A DNA stretch of 64,000 nucleotides from Sphingomonas sp. PP-CC-1A-547. Lineage in GTDB: Bacteria > Pseudomonadota > Alphaproteobacteria > Sphingomonadales > Sphingomonadaceae. Below, one piece after another: positions 25,893 through 34,518 of this stretch (its first letter is position 1; each line of letters begins with the position of its first letter). Where the stretch lies: the NCBI RefSeq assembly GCF_003610375.1, contig NZ_RAPZ01000011.1, positions 186,001-250,000 of the forward strand. Direction: 5' to 3'. A program made the position numbers and the translations under genes. Under the pieces are notes generated by a model that was given only the letters and a program-made list of their open reading frames with translations, made no database searches and was not told the origin of the DNA.

Positions 25893-25908
25893 GATTGAGC
25901 TGTCGATC

Positions 25909-26025
25909 CTCCCCCGCCAGGGGGAGGTGGCTGGCTTGCCAGACGGAGGGGGAGGAAAGGAAAACATCCGTCCCGTGTCCTCCCCCTCCGTCACCTTCGG
26001 CGACACCTCCCCCTGGCGGGGGAGG
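25909..26025. repeat. Inverted pair of family C repeats (CCTCCCCCGCCAGGGGGAGG)
   Basis: A left arm CCTCCCCCGCCAGGGGGAGG and a right arm CCTCCCCCTGGCGGGGGAGG, each an imperfect hairpin, flank about 75 bp that itself contains the opposed ACGGAGGGGGAGG / CCTCCCCCTCCGT. A second such element lies at 40093-40212. It ends at the stop codon of the MFS gene. Confidence 0.85.
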
Positions 26026-26029
26026 ATTT

Positions 26030-27355
26030 TCAGTGTCGAAGCGTCGGCAGACACCCGATCGCGTCGTCGTCGCAGGCCCGGTGCAGCTTCTGCGCGAGCC
26101 ACGCCGAGACGAGGCACATAGCCGCGACGAGAAACAGCATGTCCTCGGGCGTGACACCCATCGCGGTGATGCCGATGACGAGGATCGAGCCGATCGTCAT
26201 CGCGCCCGAGTTGACGACGTTGTTCGCCGCCACGGTGCGCGCGGTCTGGTCCTTCTCGACGGTGGTCGTCAGGAACGCATAGAGCGGCACGACGAACATC
26301 CCGCCGGTGATCGCGATCGCCAGCAGCGTGGCCAGCACAGGGATCGCACCTGGCTGACGGATAAATCCGGCCCAATCGTAATAATGCCCCGGAGCCGCCG
26401 GCGTCCAGTTGCGCGCGAGGAACGAGAACAGCACGACGAAGCCGCCCATCGCGATCACCGATGCGGGCGAGAACTTCGCCGAGATACGTCCACGCAGCAT
26501 CGAGTTGATCACCACCGAACCGATCGCGACGCCGACCGAGAACACCGCGATCACGAAGCTCGCGACTCGCTCGTCGGCGGTCAGCACGTTCTTTACCAGT
26601 GGCGGGAAGACGATGATCAGCACCGCGCCGATCGTCCAGAAGAAGCTGATCGCGACGATCGCGAGGAACAGTCGCGGGATGTGCAGCGTCGCGCTGATCA
26701 ACCGCCACGACGCGGTGAACGGGTTGTAGTCGAGCTTCAACGGCGGGCCTTCGCGCGGTGCCGGCGGCACTTGGCGCCCCGAGAACCAACCGATCACCGC
26801 GACAACCAGCACGCTGGCAGCCGCACCCTCGATCGGGATCCAGCCTGCCGTCACCGTGCCAAGAAGGATGGCGAGATACGTCCCGGCCTCGACCAGCCCG
26901 GTGCCGCCGAGCACGTCGCACGGTTTCAAATGCTGCGGCAGGATCGCGTATTTGATCGGCCCGAAGAACGTCGAGTGCACGCCGAGGCACAGCACCGCGC
27001 CGAGCATCAGCCCGATGCCCAGCGACGGATGCCCTGCGCGTGCCACCATCAGGCCGGTCGCGCCGAGCAGCATGATGCCGATCTCGACGGTCTTCACGAT
27101 CCGGATGATCCGCGCCTTGTCTTCGCTGTCCGCCAATTGCCCGGCGAGCGCGGACAGCAGGAAGAACGGTAGGATGCCGAGTCCCGTCGCCAGCGCGTTG
27201 AAGTTCGCCTCCATCTTCGGATCGTTGAAGACGGCATAGGTCGCGAACAGGACCATCGAGGTCTTGAACAGATTATCGTTGAACGCGCCGAGAAACTGCG
27301 TGGTGAACAGGGGCAGGAAGCGACGTTGCTTCAGCAACCCGAGGGCATTGAGCAT
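26030..27355 (-). CDS. MFS transporter, LplT-like (lysophospholipid transporter type)
   Basis: 441 residues with about twelve membrane helices. The opening LLKQRRFLPLFTTQFLGAFN and DNLFKTSMVLF closely resemble the LplT family and the carrier half of Aas-type fusions, which flip lysophospholipids across the inner membrane for reacylation. HSTFFGPIKYAILPQHL is another family marker. No acyltransferase domain is attached. The substrate is inferred from family. Confidence 0.82.
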   Translation of the reverse strand: MLNALGLLKQRRFLPLFTTQFLGAFNDNLFKTSMVLFATYAVFNDPKMEANFNALATGLGILPFFLLSALAGQLADSEDKARIIRIVKTVEIGIMLLGATGLMVARAGHPSLGIGLMLGAVLCLGVHSTFFGPIKYAILPQHLKPCDVLGGTGLVEAGTYLAILLGTVTAGWIPIEGAAASVLVVAVIGWFSGRQVPPAPREGPPLKLDYNPFTASWRLISATLHIPRLFLAIVAISFFWTIGAVLIIVFPPLVKNVLTADERVASFVIAVFSVGVAIGSVVINSMLRGRISAKFSPASVIAMGGFVVLFSFLARNWTPAAPGHYYDWAGFIRQPGAIPVLATLLAIAITGGMFVVPLYAFLTTTVEKDQTARTVAANNVVNSGAMTIGSILVIGITAMGVTPEDMLFLVAAMCLVSAWLAQKLHRACDDDAIGCLPTLRH

Positions 27356-27469
27356 GACGGGAAATAGCCCTGATCGTTGCGGTAATGTGTCGAACCCTTA
27401 GCCGAGCGTCATCCGCACGCCAACGTTAAACCGGTTTCGCCCCGCGACCGACCGGTATAGGGGTGGTGG

Positions 27470-28021
27470 GTGCTGAGCTTGCCTAACCTCCTGACATTGT
27501 CGCGGATCGTCGCGGTGCCCCTACTGGTCTGGTTCCTGTGGTGGCCCGACTGGGAGGCAGGGTACGGCATCGCCTTCGTGCTGTACTGCCTGATGGGCAT
27601 CACCGATTATTTCGACGGCTACCTCGCGCGGTCGAGCGGCGCCGTGTCGCGATTGGGGATTTTCCTCGATCCGATCGCGGACAAGATCATGGTCGCGGCG
27701 GTGATCCTCATCCTCGTCGGCACGCGCGATATCGCGGGTATTCACGTGATTGCGGCGCTGGTGATCCTTCTTCGAGAGATCGCGGTGTCGGGGCTGCGAG
27801 AGTTCCTGGCGCAGGTGCAGGTCTCCGTGCCCGTGTCGCAACTGGCCAAGTGGAAGACGACTTTGCAGCTCGTGTCGCTCGGCGGGATCATCCTTGGCGG
27901 TTCCGTGCCCGAAATGGTCTGGGTGCATACCGTCGGCATCGTCGCGCTGTGGGGTGCGGCCGTCCTTACGTTGCTGACCGGGTGGGATTACCTCCGCGTC
28001 GGCCTGAAGCACATGGACTGA
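27470..28021 (+). CDS. pgsA: CDP-diacylglycerol-glycerol-3-phosphate 3-phosphatidyltransferase
   Basis: 183 residues. Makes phosphatidylglycerol-phosphate in the inner membrane. The CDP-alcohol phosphotransferase signature D-G-x2-A-R-x8-G-x3-D-x3-D is present as DGYLARSSGAVSRLGIFLDP followed by IAD. Start is GTG 27470 (MLSLPNLLTLSRIVAVPLL), with AGGGGTGG upstream. It precedes moaD by 2 bp and so heads a pgsA-moaD-moaE operon, an order common in sphingomonads. Confidence 0.95.
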   Translation: MLSLPNLLTLSRIVAVPLLVWFLWWPDWEAGYGIAFVLYCLMGITDYFDGYLARSSGAVSRLGIFLDPIADKIMVAAVILILVGTRDIAGIHVIAALVILLREIAVSGLREFLAQVQVSVPVSQLAKWKTTLQLVSLGGIILGGSVPEMVWVHTVGIVALWGAAVLTLLTGWDYLRVGLKHMD

Positions 28022-28023
28022 TC

Positions 28024-28281
28024 ATGACGGTACGAATGGTGTATTTCGCCTGGGTGCGTGAGCGTATCGGCACGGGCGAAGAGTCGGTCGAGCCGCCGGC
28101 AAGCGTCGTGACGGTGGCGGATCTGGTCGATTGGCTGGCGGAAACGAGTTCCGGGCACGCCGAAGCGTTCGAGAACCGTTCGCGGTTGCGCGCGGCGGTC
28201 GATCAGGATTTCGTGCCGCTCGATACGCCGATCGGTCGCGCGCAGGAAATCGCGATCTTCCCACCGGTGACCGGCGGATGA
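28024..28281 (+). CDS. moaD: Molybdopterin synthase small subunit
   Basis: 85 residues with a ubiquitin-like fold and the C-terminal Gly-Gly (FPPVTGG) that becomes the thiocarboxylate sulfur donor for molybdopterin. N-terminus MTVRMVYFAWVRERIG is typical. The stop overlaps the moaE start (ATGA). Only two bases separate it from pgsA. Confidence 0.95.
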   Translation: MTVRMVYFAWVRERIGTGEESVEPPASVVTVADLVDWLAETSSGHAEAFENRSRLRAAVDQDFVPLDTPIGRAQEIAIFPPVTGG

Positions 28282-28727
28282 TCCATATCTCGGTCCAGCA
28301 ATTGCCGATCGATATCGCGGCCGAGATGACGCGCGCCGAGGCGGCAGGGGCGGGCGCGGTGGCGACGTTCACCGGGCTGGTACGCGCTGACGACGGTGTG
28401 GGGACGCTCGAACTCGAACATTATCCCGGCGCGACCGAGGCTGCGCTGCTCAAGGTGGCAGAGGGCGCGATCGAGCGCTGGTCGCTGAGTGCGGCGATCA
28501 TCGTACACCGCGTCGGGCCGATGCATCCGGGCGAGCGGATCGTGTTCGTCGCTGCGACGGCGGCACATCGCGGCGCCGCGCTCGAGGCCTGCGCGTATCT
28601 AATCGACCGGCTGAAGACCGATGCGCCGTTCTGGAAGCGCGAGACGCGCGGTATCGAAGCTAGCTGGGTCGAAGCACGTGATGGCGACCACGCGGCCGCG
28701 GCACGCTGGGATATCTCGAAGGGCTAA
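28278..28727 (+). CDS. moaE: Molybdopterin synthase catalytic subunit
   Basis: 149 residues. With MoaD converts cyclic pyranopterin monophosphate to molybdopterin. The catalytic-lysine region FWKRETRG, the ATFTGLVR N-terminal motif and HRVGPMHPGERIVFVAATAAHR are present. Translationally coupled to moaD by a 4-bp overlap. Confidence 0.95.
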   Translation: MIHISVQQLPIDIAAEMTRAEAAGAGAVATFTGLVRADDGVGTLELEHYPGATEAALLKVAEGAIERWSLSAAIIVHRVGPMHPGERIVFVAATAAHRGAALEACAYLIDRLKTDAPFWKRETRGIEASWVEARDGDHAAAARWDISKG

Positions 28728-28738
28728 CCCAAAGAATG

Positions 28739-28795
28739 TTCTCCCGCGAAGGCGGGAGCCCAGACTGGATCCTCGCCTTCGCGGGGAAACAAAGT
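28739..28795. repeat. Palindromic intergenic repeat (family B)
   Basis: TTCTCCCGCGAAGGCGGGAG... CTCGCCTTCGCGGGGAAACA, nearly identical to the copy at 9624-9677. Starts 12 bp after the moaE stop. Confidence 0.8.
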
Positions 28796-28839
28796 AGTGC
28801 GGGCCGCGCTCCCGGATGGGATCGCGGCCCGCAGTCGCA

Positions 28840-29511
28840 TCAGCCGAGCTTCGGAACACTCATGCCGTTGGTGAGATGAACGACGCCGTTCGTCTCCTTG
28901 ATATCCGCCGTATCGACATACGACTTGATACCGGCCGTGTCGGTCAACTCGATGTTTCCGTTCGGCCCGAGTCCTGCGATCAAAGGCTGGCCTGCCAGCG
29001 TCGTCAACGTGGCCTTGCCGCCGCCCGCAGTGATCTGCGCCTTCAACTGATCCGCGGTCAGCGCACCGGCGACGACGTGATACTTGATGATCGTCGCAAG
29101 CGTCGGTGCCGACTCAGGCTTCAACAGCGTGTCGAGCGCACCGGCGGGCAGGCGGGTGAAGGCTTCGTCGCTCGGCGCGAACAGCGTGTACGGGCCAGGG
29201 CCTGCGAGCGTCGCCTGCAACTTCGCGGCGGTCACCAGCTTCGCCAGCGTCGCGCGGTTCGGCAGCGTCGGCAGTGCAGCGGCAATGGTCGTCGTTGCCG
29301 CAGCAGTCGGGGCGACGGGCGCGCCGGGCTGTTGCGGAGCAACCGCCGTGCCAGGTGCCGCCGGAGTGGATGGCGTCGCTGGCATCGCCGTCTGCGGTGC
29401 GGCCGGTGCCGCAGTCCGCGGCGCGGTTGGCGCTGCCGTCTGGGCAGTCGCACCCGTGGCAATAAACAGGCTCGTTGCCGCAGCAATCATAAGGTTGGTC
29501 TTAACAGTCAT
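28840..29511 (-). CDS. Secreted fasciclin (FAS1) domain protein
   Basis: About 223 residues; start ATG 29511 after TGGAGTTGCAG. Signal peptide MTVKTNLMIAAATSLFIATG cleaved near ATAQ, an Ala/Pro/Thr-rich linker (about 25-75), then one FAS1 domain with TLFAPSDEAFTRLPAGALDT (H1 box-like), IIKYHVVAGALTADQL and the H2-like NGVVHLTNGMSVPKL. FAS1 domains mediate adhesion or matrix association at the cell surface. A related FAS1 lipoprotein gene lies 134 bp upstream on the same strand. Confidence 0.9.
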   Translation of the reverse strand: MTVKTNLMIAAATSLFIATGATAQTAAPTAPRTAAPAAPQTAMPATPSTPAAPGTAVAPQQPGAPVAPTAAATTTIAAALPTLPNRATLAKLVTAAKLQATLAGPGPYTLFAPSDEAFTRLPAGALDTLLKPESAPTLATIIKYHVVAGALTADQLKAQITAGGGKATLTTLAGQPLIAGLGPNGNIELTDTAGIKSYVDTADIKETNGVVHLTNGMSVPKLG

Positions 29512-29645
29512 CTGCAACTCCAGAGATTGTGATTGGGACGGATGAAACTTGAACGGTGGAATTTGGGGATCGAGGCGGTAATCTCAACTATTTGACCGAC
29601 AGACCGTATCGACTATACGATGAACCGAGCCTGTCTAACTCAGAT

Positions 29646-30278
29646 TTAGCTCAGTTTAGGGACGATTACGCCATTGACGACGTGCACGACGCCGTTCGAC
29701 TGGCGGACATCTGCGGTCTCTACATAACTCTTGTTACCGTTGACGTCGGTGAGCGCGATGACTGCGCCGACGAGTGTAGCCGTGATCGGGTCGCCCTCGA
29801 CCGTGGTCAGCGTCGCGGTGCCGCCGCCTGCAGCAATCCGCTGGCGCAGATCGTCGGCAGTGATGACGCCCGGCACGACGTGATAGGTCAACACCTTGGT
29901 CAGCGATGCCTTGTTCTCTGGCTTCAGCAAGGTGTCGACCATGCCCGGCGCGAGCCGTCCGAACGCATCGTTGGTCGGGGCGAATACGGTGAAGGGGCCG
30001 GGGCCGGACAGCGTGCCGACCAGGTCCGCGGCCTTCACCGCGGCGACCAGGGTCGACAGGTTCGGCGCCGCCGAGGCGTTGTCGACGATCGTCCGCGTCG
30101 CCATCATCGGCACGCCGCCGACGGTCGGATTGGCGACAGCGGGCGGCCCGTTCGGTACCGCCAGTGCGGGATTGGCGGGCGTCGTCGAGGCGCTGGCCAC
30201 GTCGTCCTTGGATTTGCCGCTGCACGCGGCGAGTGCCAGCGCGCTGGTCATCAGCAGCAGTGGAAGCGTCTTCGACAT
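29646..30278 (-). CDS. Fasciclin (FAS1) domain lipoprotein
   Basis: 210 residues from MSKTLPLLLMTSALALAACS, preceded by GGAGA; the lipobox puts lipidated Cys at 19. A short linker is followed by one FAS1 domain: FTVFAPTNDAFGRLAPGMVD, LTYHVVPGVITADDLRQRI, NGVVHVVNGVIVPKLS. Paralogous to the neighbouring secreted FAS1 protein, with a different mode of anchoring. Confidence 0.9.
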   Translation of the reverse strand: MSKTLPLLLMTSALALAACSGKSKDDVASASTTPANPALAVPNGPPAVANPTVGGVPMMATRTIVDNASAAPNLSTLVAAVKAADLVGTLSGPGPFTVFAPTNDAFGRLAPGMVDTLLKPENKASLTKVLTYHVVPGVITADDLRQRIAAGGGTATLTTVEGDPITATLVGAVIALTDVNGNKSYVETADVRQSNGVVHVVNGVIVPKLS

Positions 30279-30398
30279 CGTTCGATCTCCAGCGGGAACT
30301 GGGAAACATACGATCGAAGGCCGAGTTGGTTGCGCAAGCGTGTCAATCTCGGGATGGGGTGGTGCGCTTGGAAGACTGGCCCCCGGACCGCAACGGAC

Positions 30399-30508
30399 TC
30401 CCATCCCTGAAAGGGAGGGGTAGGGGGTGGGTAGGCTGGATTGTGTCGCCCACGTTGCCCGATACGGAGGCCGACCCACCCCCAACCCCTCCCTTTCAGG
30501 GATGGGAG
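30399..30508. repeat. Composite palindromic element (family E, copy 1)
   Basis: Arms CTCCCATCCCTGAAAGGGAG... and ...CTCCCTTTCAGGGATGGGAG bracket a core with GTGGGTAGGCTGG...CCCGATACGGAGGCCGACCC. The whole ~110 bp unit is repeated at 34868-34980, including the core. Confidence 0.85.
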
Positions 30509-30521
30509 CAGAAGTGCGACC

Positions 30522-31424
30522 TTACTGAACGTCGGCCAGCGCCTTTGCCATCAACCGGAAGTCCTTCTCGCGCGGACTGGCGCGGCGCCAGACGAGCGCG
30601 ATCCGCCGCACCGCATTCTTCTCGTCGAGCGGCCTCGCTGTGATGTTGGTGTTGTCGAGGATCCCCGCCTTCAGCGCCATTTCCGGCAGCATCGTGATGC
30701 CAAGGCCATTGTCGACCATCTGGACGATCGTGTGCAGCGACGTTCCCAGCATCGTCGCCTCCGCACGCAACTCCGGCCGGTTGCACGCGCCGAGCGCATG
30801 GTCCTTCAGGCAATGCCCGTCCTCGAGCAGCAGTAGCCGCGTCTCGTCGATCGCCGACGCGGGGATCGCGGGCAGTGCGGTCGGCTCCTCGCCCGACGGA
30901 TAGGCGACGAACAGTCGATCCTCGAACAGCGTCTCGGACGTCACTTCGCCACATGCGTAGGGTAGCGCCAGCAGCACGCAGTCGGTGCGGCCATTGTGCA
31001 GCCCCTCGCACGCCGGACCACTTGGCTCCTCTCGGAGGAACAGCTTCAGGTCGGGATAGTCCTTCCGCAACCGCGGCAGGATTCTCGGCAGCATGAACGG
31101 CGCGATCGTCGGGATGACGCTCATCCGCATGTCGCCCGAAAGCGGCTGGCCGGCGGCGCGCGCCATGTCGCCCAGTTCCTCCGCTTCGCGCAGCACGCGC
31201 CGCGCCTTGTCGGCGATCCCGTCGCCTAGTGGCGTGAACCGCACGACTCGTCGGGTCCGCTCCACGAGCACCACGCCGATCAGCGTTTCCAGCTCGCGCA
31301 GGCCCGCCGACAGCGTCGATTGCGTCACGAAACACGCTTCCGCAGCGCGTCCGAAATGGCCGTGGTCCTTCAGCGCAACAAGATATTGCAACTGTTTCAA
31401 CGTGGGTAGGTAGGTCGCAGCCAT
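30522..31424 (-). CDS. oxyR: Hydrogen-peroxide sensor OxyR (LysR family)
   Basis: 300 residues from MAATYLPTLKQLQYLVALKD. LysR helix-turn-helix at about 22-45 (GRAAEACFVTQSTLSAGLRE) and an effector domain carrying Cys205 (EDGHCLKDH) and Cys214, nine residues apart as in the disulfide-forming pair Cys199/Cys208 of E. coli OxyR. Oxidation converts OxyR into an activator of peroxide-defence genes. Transcribed away from ahpC-ahpD across a 148-bp spacer. A longer start (31496) is rejected because it runs into that spacer. Confidence 0.93.
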   Translation of the reverse strand: MAATYLPTLKQLQYLVALKDHGHFGRAAEACFVTQSTLSAGLRELETLIGVVLVERTRRVVRFTPLGDGIADKARRVLREAEELGDMARAAGQPLSGDMRMSVIPTIAPFMLPRILPRLRKDYPDLKLFLREEPSGPACEGLHNGRTDCVLLALPYACGEVTSETLFEDRLFVAYPSGEEPTALPAIPASAIDETRLLLLEDGHCLKDHALGACNRPELRAEATMLGTSLHTIVQMVDNGLGITMLPEMALKAGILDNTNITARPLDEKNAVRRIALVWRRASPREKDFRLMAKALADVQ

Positions 31425-31439
31425 TAATCGCCTCAATCG

Positions 31440-31452
31440 ATCATCAGATGAT
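31440..31452. promoter_or_regulatory. Palindrome ATCATCAGATGAT in oxyR-ahpC spacer
   Basis: Perfect inverted repeat with one central base, 15 bp upstream of the oxyR start and flanked by two ATCGAT motifs (31436 region and 31470 region). A candidate part of the OxyR binding region for both divergent promoters; it does not match the E. coli ATAG-type consensus exactly. Confidence 0.4.
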
Positions 31453-31572
31453 AAATAGAGCGTTGGATCGATTACACCAGCCCCCATATACCGCATTGCA
31501 CAACGACCGAGCGGGACAACCGCCGCGCTTGAGGATGCCTGGAGCCAAGTTTATTTCCAGGAGGCTTCCATC

Positions 31573-32118
31573 ATGTTGACCATCGGCGACCAGTTCCCCT
31601 CGATGACCATTCCCGTCCAGCAGGGCACCGCAGCGCTGCCCGCCGGCGAGACGCTCGACCTGACGACGGCATATCCCGGCAAGTGGAAGGTGCTGTTCTA
31701 CTGGCCGAAGGACTTCACGTTCGTGTGCCCGACCGAGATCGTCGGCTACAGCGACATCCGCGGCGATTTCGAGGACCGCGACGCCGTGCTGATCGGCGCG
31801 TCGACCGACACCGCGCACGTCCACCTCGCCTGGCGCAAGTCGGACGCGGACCTTGCCGCCGCGGACTTCCCGTGGCTCGCGGATAACGGCGCCAAGCTCG
31901 CCGACGCGCTCGGCATCGTCGACAAGAACGAGCATGTCGCGTTCCGTGCGACGTTCATCATCGATCCGGACAACGTCATCCAGGCGGTCCAGGTCAACGG
32001 CCTGAACGTCGGCCGCAACCCCGCCGAGACGCTCCGCGTGCTCGACGCGCTGCAGACCGACGAGCTCTGCCCGTGCAACTGGAACAAGGGCGACGACGTC
32101 CTCCAGCTCGCTGCGTAA
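31573..32118 (+). CDS. ahpC: Peroxiredoxin AhpC
   Basis: 181 residues. Thiol peroxidase reducing H2O2 and organic peroxides. Peroxidatic Cys52 in DFTFVCPTEIVGY; C-terminal ELCPCNW supplies resolving cysteines at about 166 and 168, as in the AhpC type reduced by AhpD instead of AhpF. Start ATG follows CAGGAGGC. Divergent from oxyR; ahpD follows. Confidence 0.94.
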   Translation: MLTIGDQFPSMTIPVQQGTAALPAGETLDLTTAYPGKWKVLFYWPKDFTFVCPTEIVGYSDIRGDFEDRDAVLIGASTDTAHVHLAWRKSDADLAAADFPWLADNGAKLADALGIVDKNEHVAFRATFIIDPDNVIQAVQVNGLNVGRNPAETLRVLDALQTDELCPCNWNKGDDVLQLAA

Positions 32119-32124
32119 CTGAAA

Positions 32125-32232
32125 CTCCCCTCCCGCTTGCGGGAGGGGTTGGGGGAGGGCGTGTCCACGCGGACCGCCCTCTCTTTTTGTCTCCAGTCCC
32201 TCCCCCGACCCCTCCCGCAGGCGGAAGGGGAG
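32125..32232. repeat. Inverted pair of family D repeats (CCCTCCCGCTTGCGGGAGGG)
   Basis: CTCCCCTCCCGCTTGCGGGA...GGGTTGGGGGAGGGC and the inverted GACCCCTCCCGCAGGCGGAA copy bracket about 45 bp. It fills the ahpC-ahpD spacer and ends just before the ahpD ribosome site. A sister element lies after ahpD at 32775-32876. Confidence 0.85.
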
Positions 32233-32248
32233 CAGAAGGAAAAAGTCT

Positions 32249-32767
32249 ATGTCGCTCAAGGAATTCGCAGGGCAACTGCCCGACTACGCCAAGGACATCC
32301 GTCTTAACGTCGGCTCGCTGCTAAACGAGACCCACCTCACCGATCAGCGCAAATACGGCTTGCTGCTCACGTGCGCACACGGCTCGGGCTACAAGCCGCT
32401 GGTCGAGGCCGCCGAGGCCGAATGCGCGCCGAAACTCTCGCCCGAGGCGGCCAACGCAGCGCGCGCAGCGGCCGCGGTGATGGCGATGAACAACGTCTAT
32501 TACCGGTTCACGCACCTCGCCGGGAACCAGGAATACCGCAACATGCCCGCCAAGTTGCGGATGAACGTGATCGGCCAGCCCGGCATCGACAAGGTCGATT
32601 TCGAGCTGTTCAGCCTGGCCGTGTCGGCGATGAACGGCTGCGGGATGTGCATCGACAGCCACGAGCAGATCCTGAAGAAGGCCGGCGTGACGGCGGAAGC
32701 GATCCAGACGTCGGTCCGCATCGGCGCGGTTATGGCCGCGGTTGCGACGGTCCACGCGACGTTGTGA
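32249..32767 (+). CDS. ahpD: Alkylhydroperoxidase AhpD
   Basis: 172 residues. Helical CxxC protein that reduces oxidised AhpC. Cys131 and Cys134 in NGCGMCIDSHEQ, with His138, match the catalytic Cys130/Cys133/His137 set of mycobacterial AhpD. N-terminal MSLKEFAGQLPDYAKDIRLN is typical. The ribosome site AGAAGGA lies at the edge of a repeat element. Cotranscription with ahpC would have to pass through that repeat. Confidence 0.93.
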   Translation: MSLKEFAGQLPDYAKDIRLNVGSLLNETHLTDQRKYGLLLTCAHGSGYKPLVEAAEAECAPKLSPEAANAARAAAAVMAMNNVYYRFTHLAGNQEYRNMPAKLRMNVIGQPGIDKVDFELFSLAVSAMNGCGMCIDSHEQILKKAGVTAEAIQTSVRIGAVMAAVATVHATL

Positions 32768-32774
32768 CGCTCTG

Positions 32775-32876
32775 TCCCCCTCCCACTTGTGGGAGGGGTT
32801 AGGGGAGGGGCTGGCCTTAAGCACGGCGTCGTATTTGGCACGCCCTCCCCCGACCCCTCCCGCAAGCGGGAGGGGA
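32775..32876. repeat. Inverted pair of family D repeats
   Basis: TCCCCCTCCCACTTGTGGGA... and the opposed CGACCCCTCCCGCAAGCGGG... arm, about 40 bp apart, between convergent ahpD and the TauE/SafE gene. Confidence 0.85.
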
Positions 32877-32882
32877 TTTTGA

Positions 32883-33650
32883 TCAGTGCCAGATCGCGCG
32901 GTAGAGGCCGAAGAGGCTGGTGATCGTCAGGATCACGCCGACTAGCACCATCAGCGTCTTGGCCGGCACGCGCTTCGCCAGCATCGCGCCGAACGGGGCT
33001 GCCAGCACGCCACCAATCAGCAGCCCGACCGTCGCCTGCGTGAACGCCGCCCAGCCGAGCTGTGTGATGAACGTCGCCGAGATCGTCGCGGTCAGGAAAA
33101 ACTCCGCGGTATTCACCGTCCCGATCGTGGTGCGCGGCGATGCGCCCTGCACCAGCAGGTTCGACGTCACCACCGGCCCCCAGCCGCCACCGCCCGCCGC
33201 GTCGAGAAACCCGCCGACCAGCCCGAGCGGCTCGACGATCTTCGGCTCCTTCTGCTTCGGTGGATAGCGAAGCCCACGGTACAGCAGGTACACGCCGATC
33301 GACGTCAGATACGCGAGGATGAACGGTTTCGCCGTGCTCGCATCGATGTTCGACAGCACGTACGCCCCCAGCACGCCGCCGATCACGCCCGGGATCATCA
33401 ACCGCAGGAACAGCGTCCAGTTGACGTTCTTGTGCAGCACATGGCTGATCCCCGACACCGCGGTGGTGAAGGTCTCGACGGTATGCACGCCCGCCGACGC
33501 CGCGGCCGGCGGCACGCCGACCCACAGCAGCAGCGTGTTCGAAATCACCCCGAACGCCATCCCCAGCGCGCCATCGACGATCTGCGCGGCGAACCCGACA
33601 AGTATGAAGGGCAGGAGCGTCTCGAAGCTCAAGGTCGTCAGGTCGAACAT
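32883..33650 (-). CDS. TauE/SafE-family membrane permease
   Basis: About 255 residues, eight membrane helices. The ATG at 33650 (MFDLTTLSFETLLPFILVGF) is chosen because GAGGGG lies 6 nt before it; an ATG 6 nt upstream directly abuts that site. Motifs: FAAQIVDGALGMAFGVISNT and the second-half GGFLDAAGGGGWGPVVTSNL, the paired repeats of this family. Members export sulfite, sulfoacetate or other organosulfonates. Its neighbours include cysE, but the substrate cannot be fixed from sequence. Confidence 0.88.
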   Translation of the reverse strand: MFDLTTLSFETLLPFILVGFAAQIVDGALGMAFGVISNTLLLWVGVPPAAASAGVHTVETFTTAVSGISHVLHKNVNWTLFLRLMIPGVIGGVLGAYVLSNIDASTAKPFILAYLTSIGVYLLYRGLRYPPKQKEPKIVEPLGLVGGFLDAAGGGGWGPVVTSNLLVQGASPRTTIGTVNTAEFFLTATISATFITQLGWAAFTQATVGLLIGGVLAAPFGAMLAKRVPAKTLMVLVGVILTITSLFGLYRAIWH

Positions 33651-33812
33651 CGGCATCCCCTCAATATCGCGCGCAGAGTGCAACGCGCGGGCTTATCCCA
33701 CAACAAAGATAGGCTTTACCCCGATCCTGATAGGCCGACGCTGCACTTGCGCCCGGTTCTGGAAATCGGTCGTTCGATACCCTAGATACGGAAATCGCGA
33801 AGGGGACTGCGG

Positions 33813-34505
33813 ATGTCGAGCGGATTACTGGCCTATCTGGATTCGATCCGCGCCCGCGATCCCGCCCCGCATTCGCGCGCCGAAATCATGCTGTACCCCG
33901 GCGTCTGGGCGCTCGGCTATCACCGCATCGCGCACCGCCTTTACAAGGCGAAGCTCTATTTCCTCGCGCGCTGCGTCAACCACTGGTCGCGCTTCACGAC
34001 GGCGATCGACATTCATCCGGGCGCGACGATCGGCCGCAATTTCTTCATCGACCACGGCTTCGTCGTGATCGGCGAGACCGCGGAGATCGGCGACGACGTG
34101 ACGATCTACCAGTGCGTCACGCTCGGCGGCACCAGTCCCGACAACGGCGTGCAGGGCAAGCGCCACCCGACCATCTCCGACGGCGCGATCATCGGCTCGG
34201 GCGCGCAGGTGCTCGGCCCGATCACGCTCGGCAAGCGCTCGCGGGTCGGCGCCAACGCGGTAGTGACGCGTGACGTGCCGGCGGGCACGACGGTGGTAGG
34301 CATCCCCGCGCGCGCGACGACGATCGAGGGCGGCAACGCGCCTGAGGTGCCACGCTTCGTGCCCTACGGTACGCCCTGCAGCGAGATGTTCGATCCTGCG
34401 ACGCAGAAGATGGAGATCATGCGCTGCGAGCTGGAGACGATGCGCAAGCGGCTCGATGCGCTGCTTGCCGACGAGCATCCAGAGGACCGCCGCGACCGCG
34501 CATGA
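33813..34505 (+). CDS. cysE: Serine O-acetyltransferase
   Basis: 230 residues. Acetylates L-serine with acetyl-CoA, the first step of cysteine synthesis. A short N-terminal helical region is followed by the hexapeptide left-handed beta-helix ([56 protein letters not shown]). The shorter EpsC/bacillus-type length (versus about 270 in enterics) is normal for the group. DUF2794 gene follows after 13 bp. Confidence 0.93.
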   Translation: MSSGLLAYLDSIRARDPAPHSRAEIMLYPGVWALGYHRIAHRLYKAKLYFLARCVNHWSRFTTAIDIHPGATIGRNFFIDHGFVVIGETAEIGDDVTIYQCVTLGGTSPDNGVQGKRHPTISDGAIIGSGAQVLGPITLGKRSRVGANAVVTRDVPAGTTVVGIPARATTIEGGNAPEVPRFVPYGTPCSEMFDPATQKMEIMRCELETMRKRLDALLADEHPEDRRDRA

Positions 34506-34518
34506 TGGTGGATAACTG

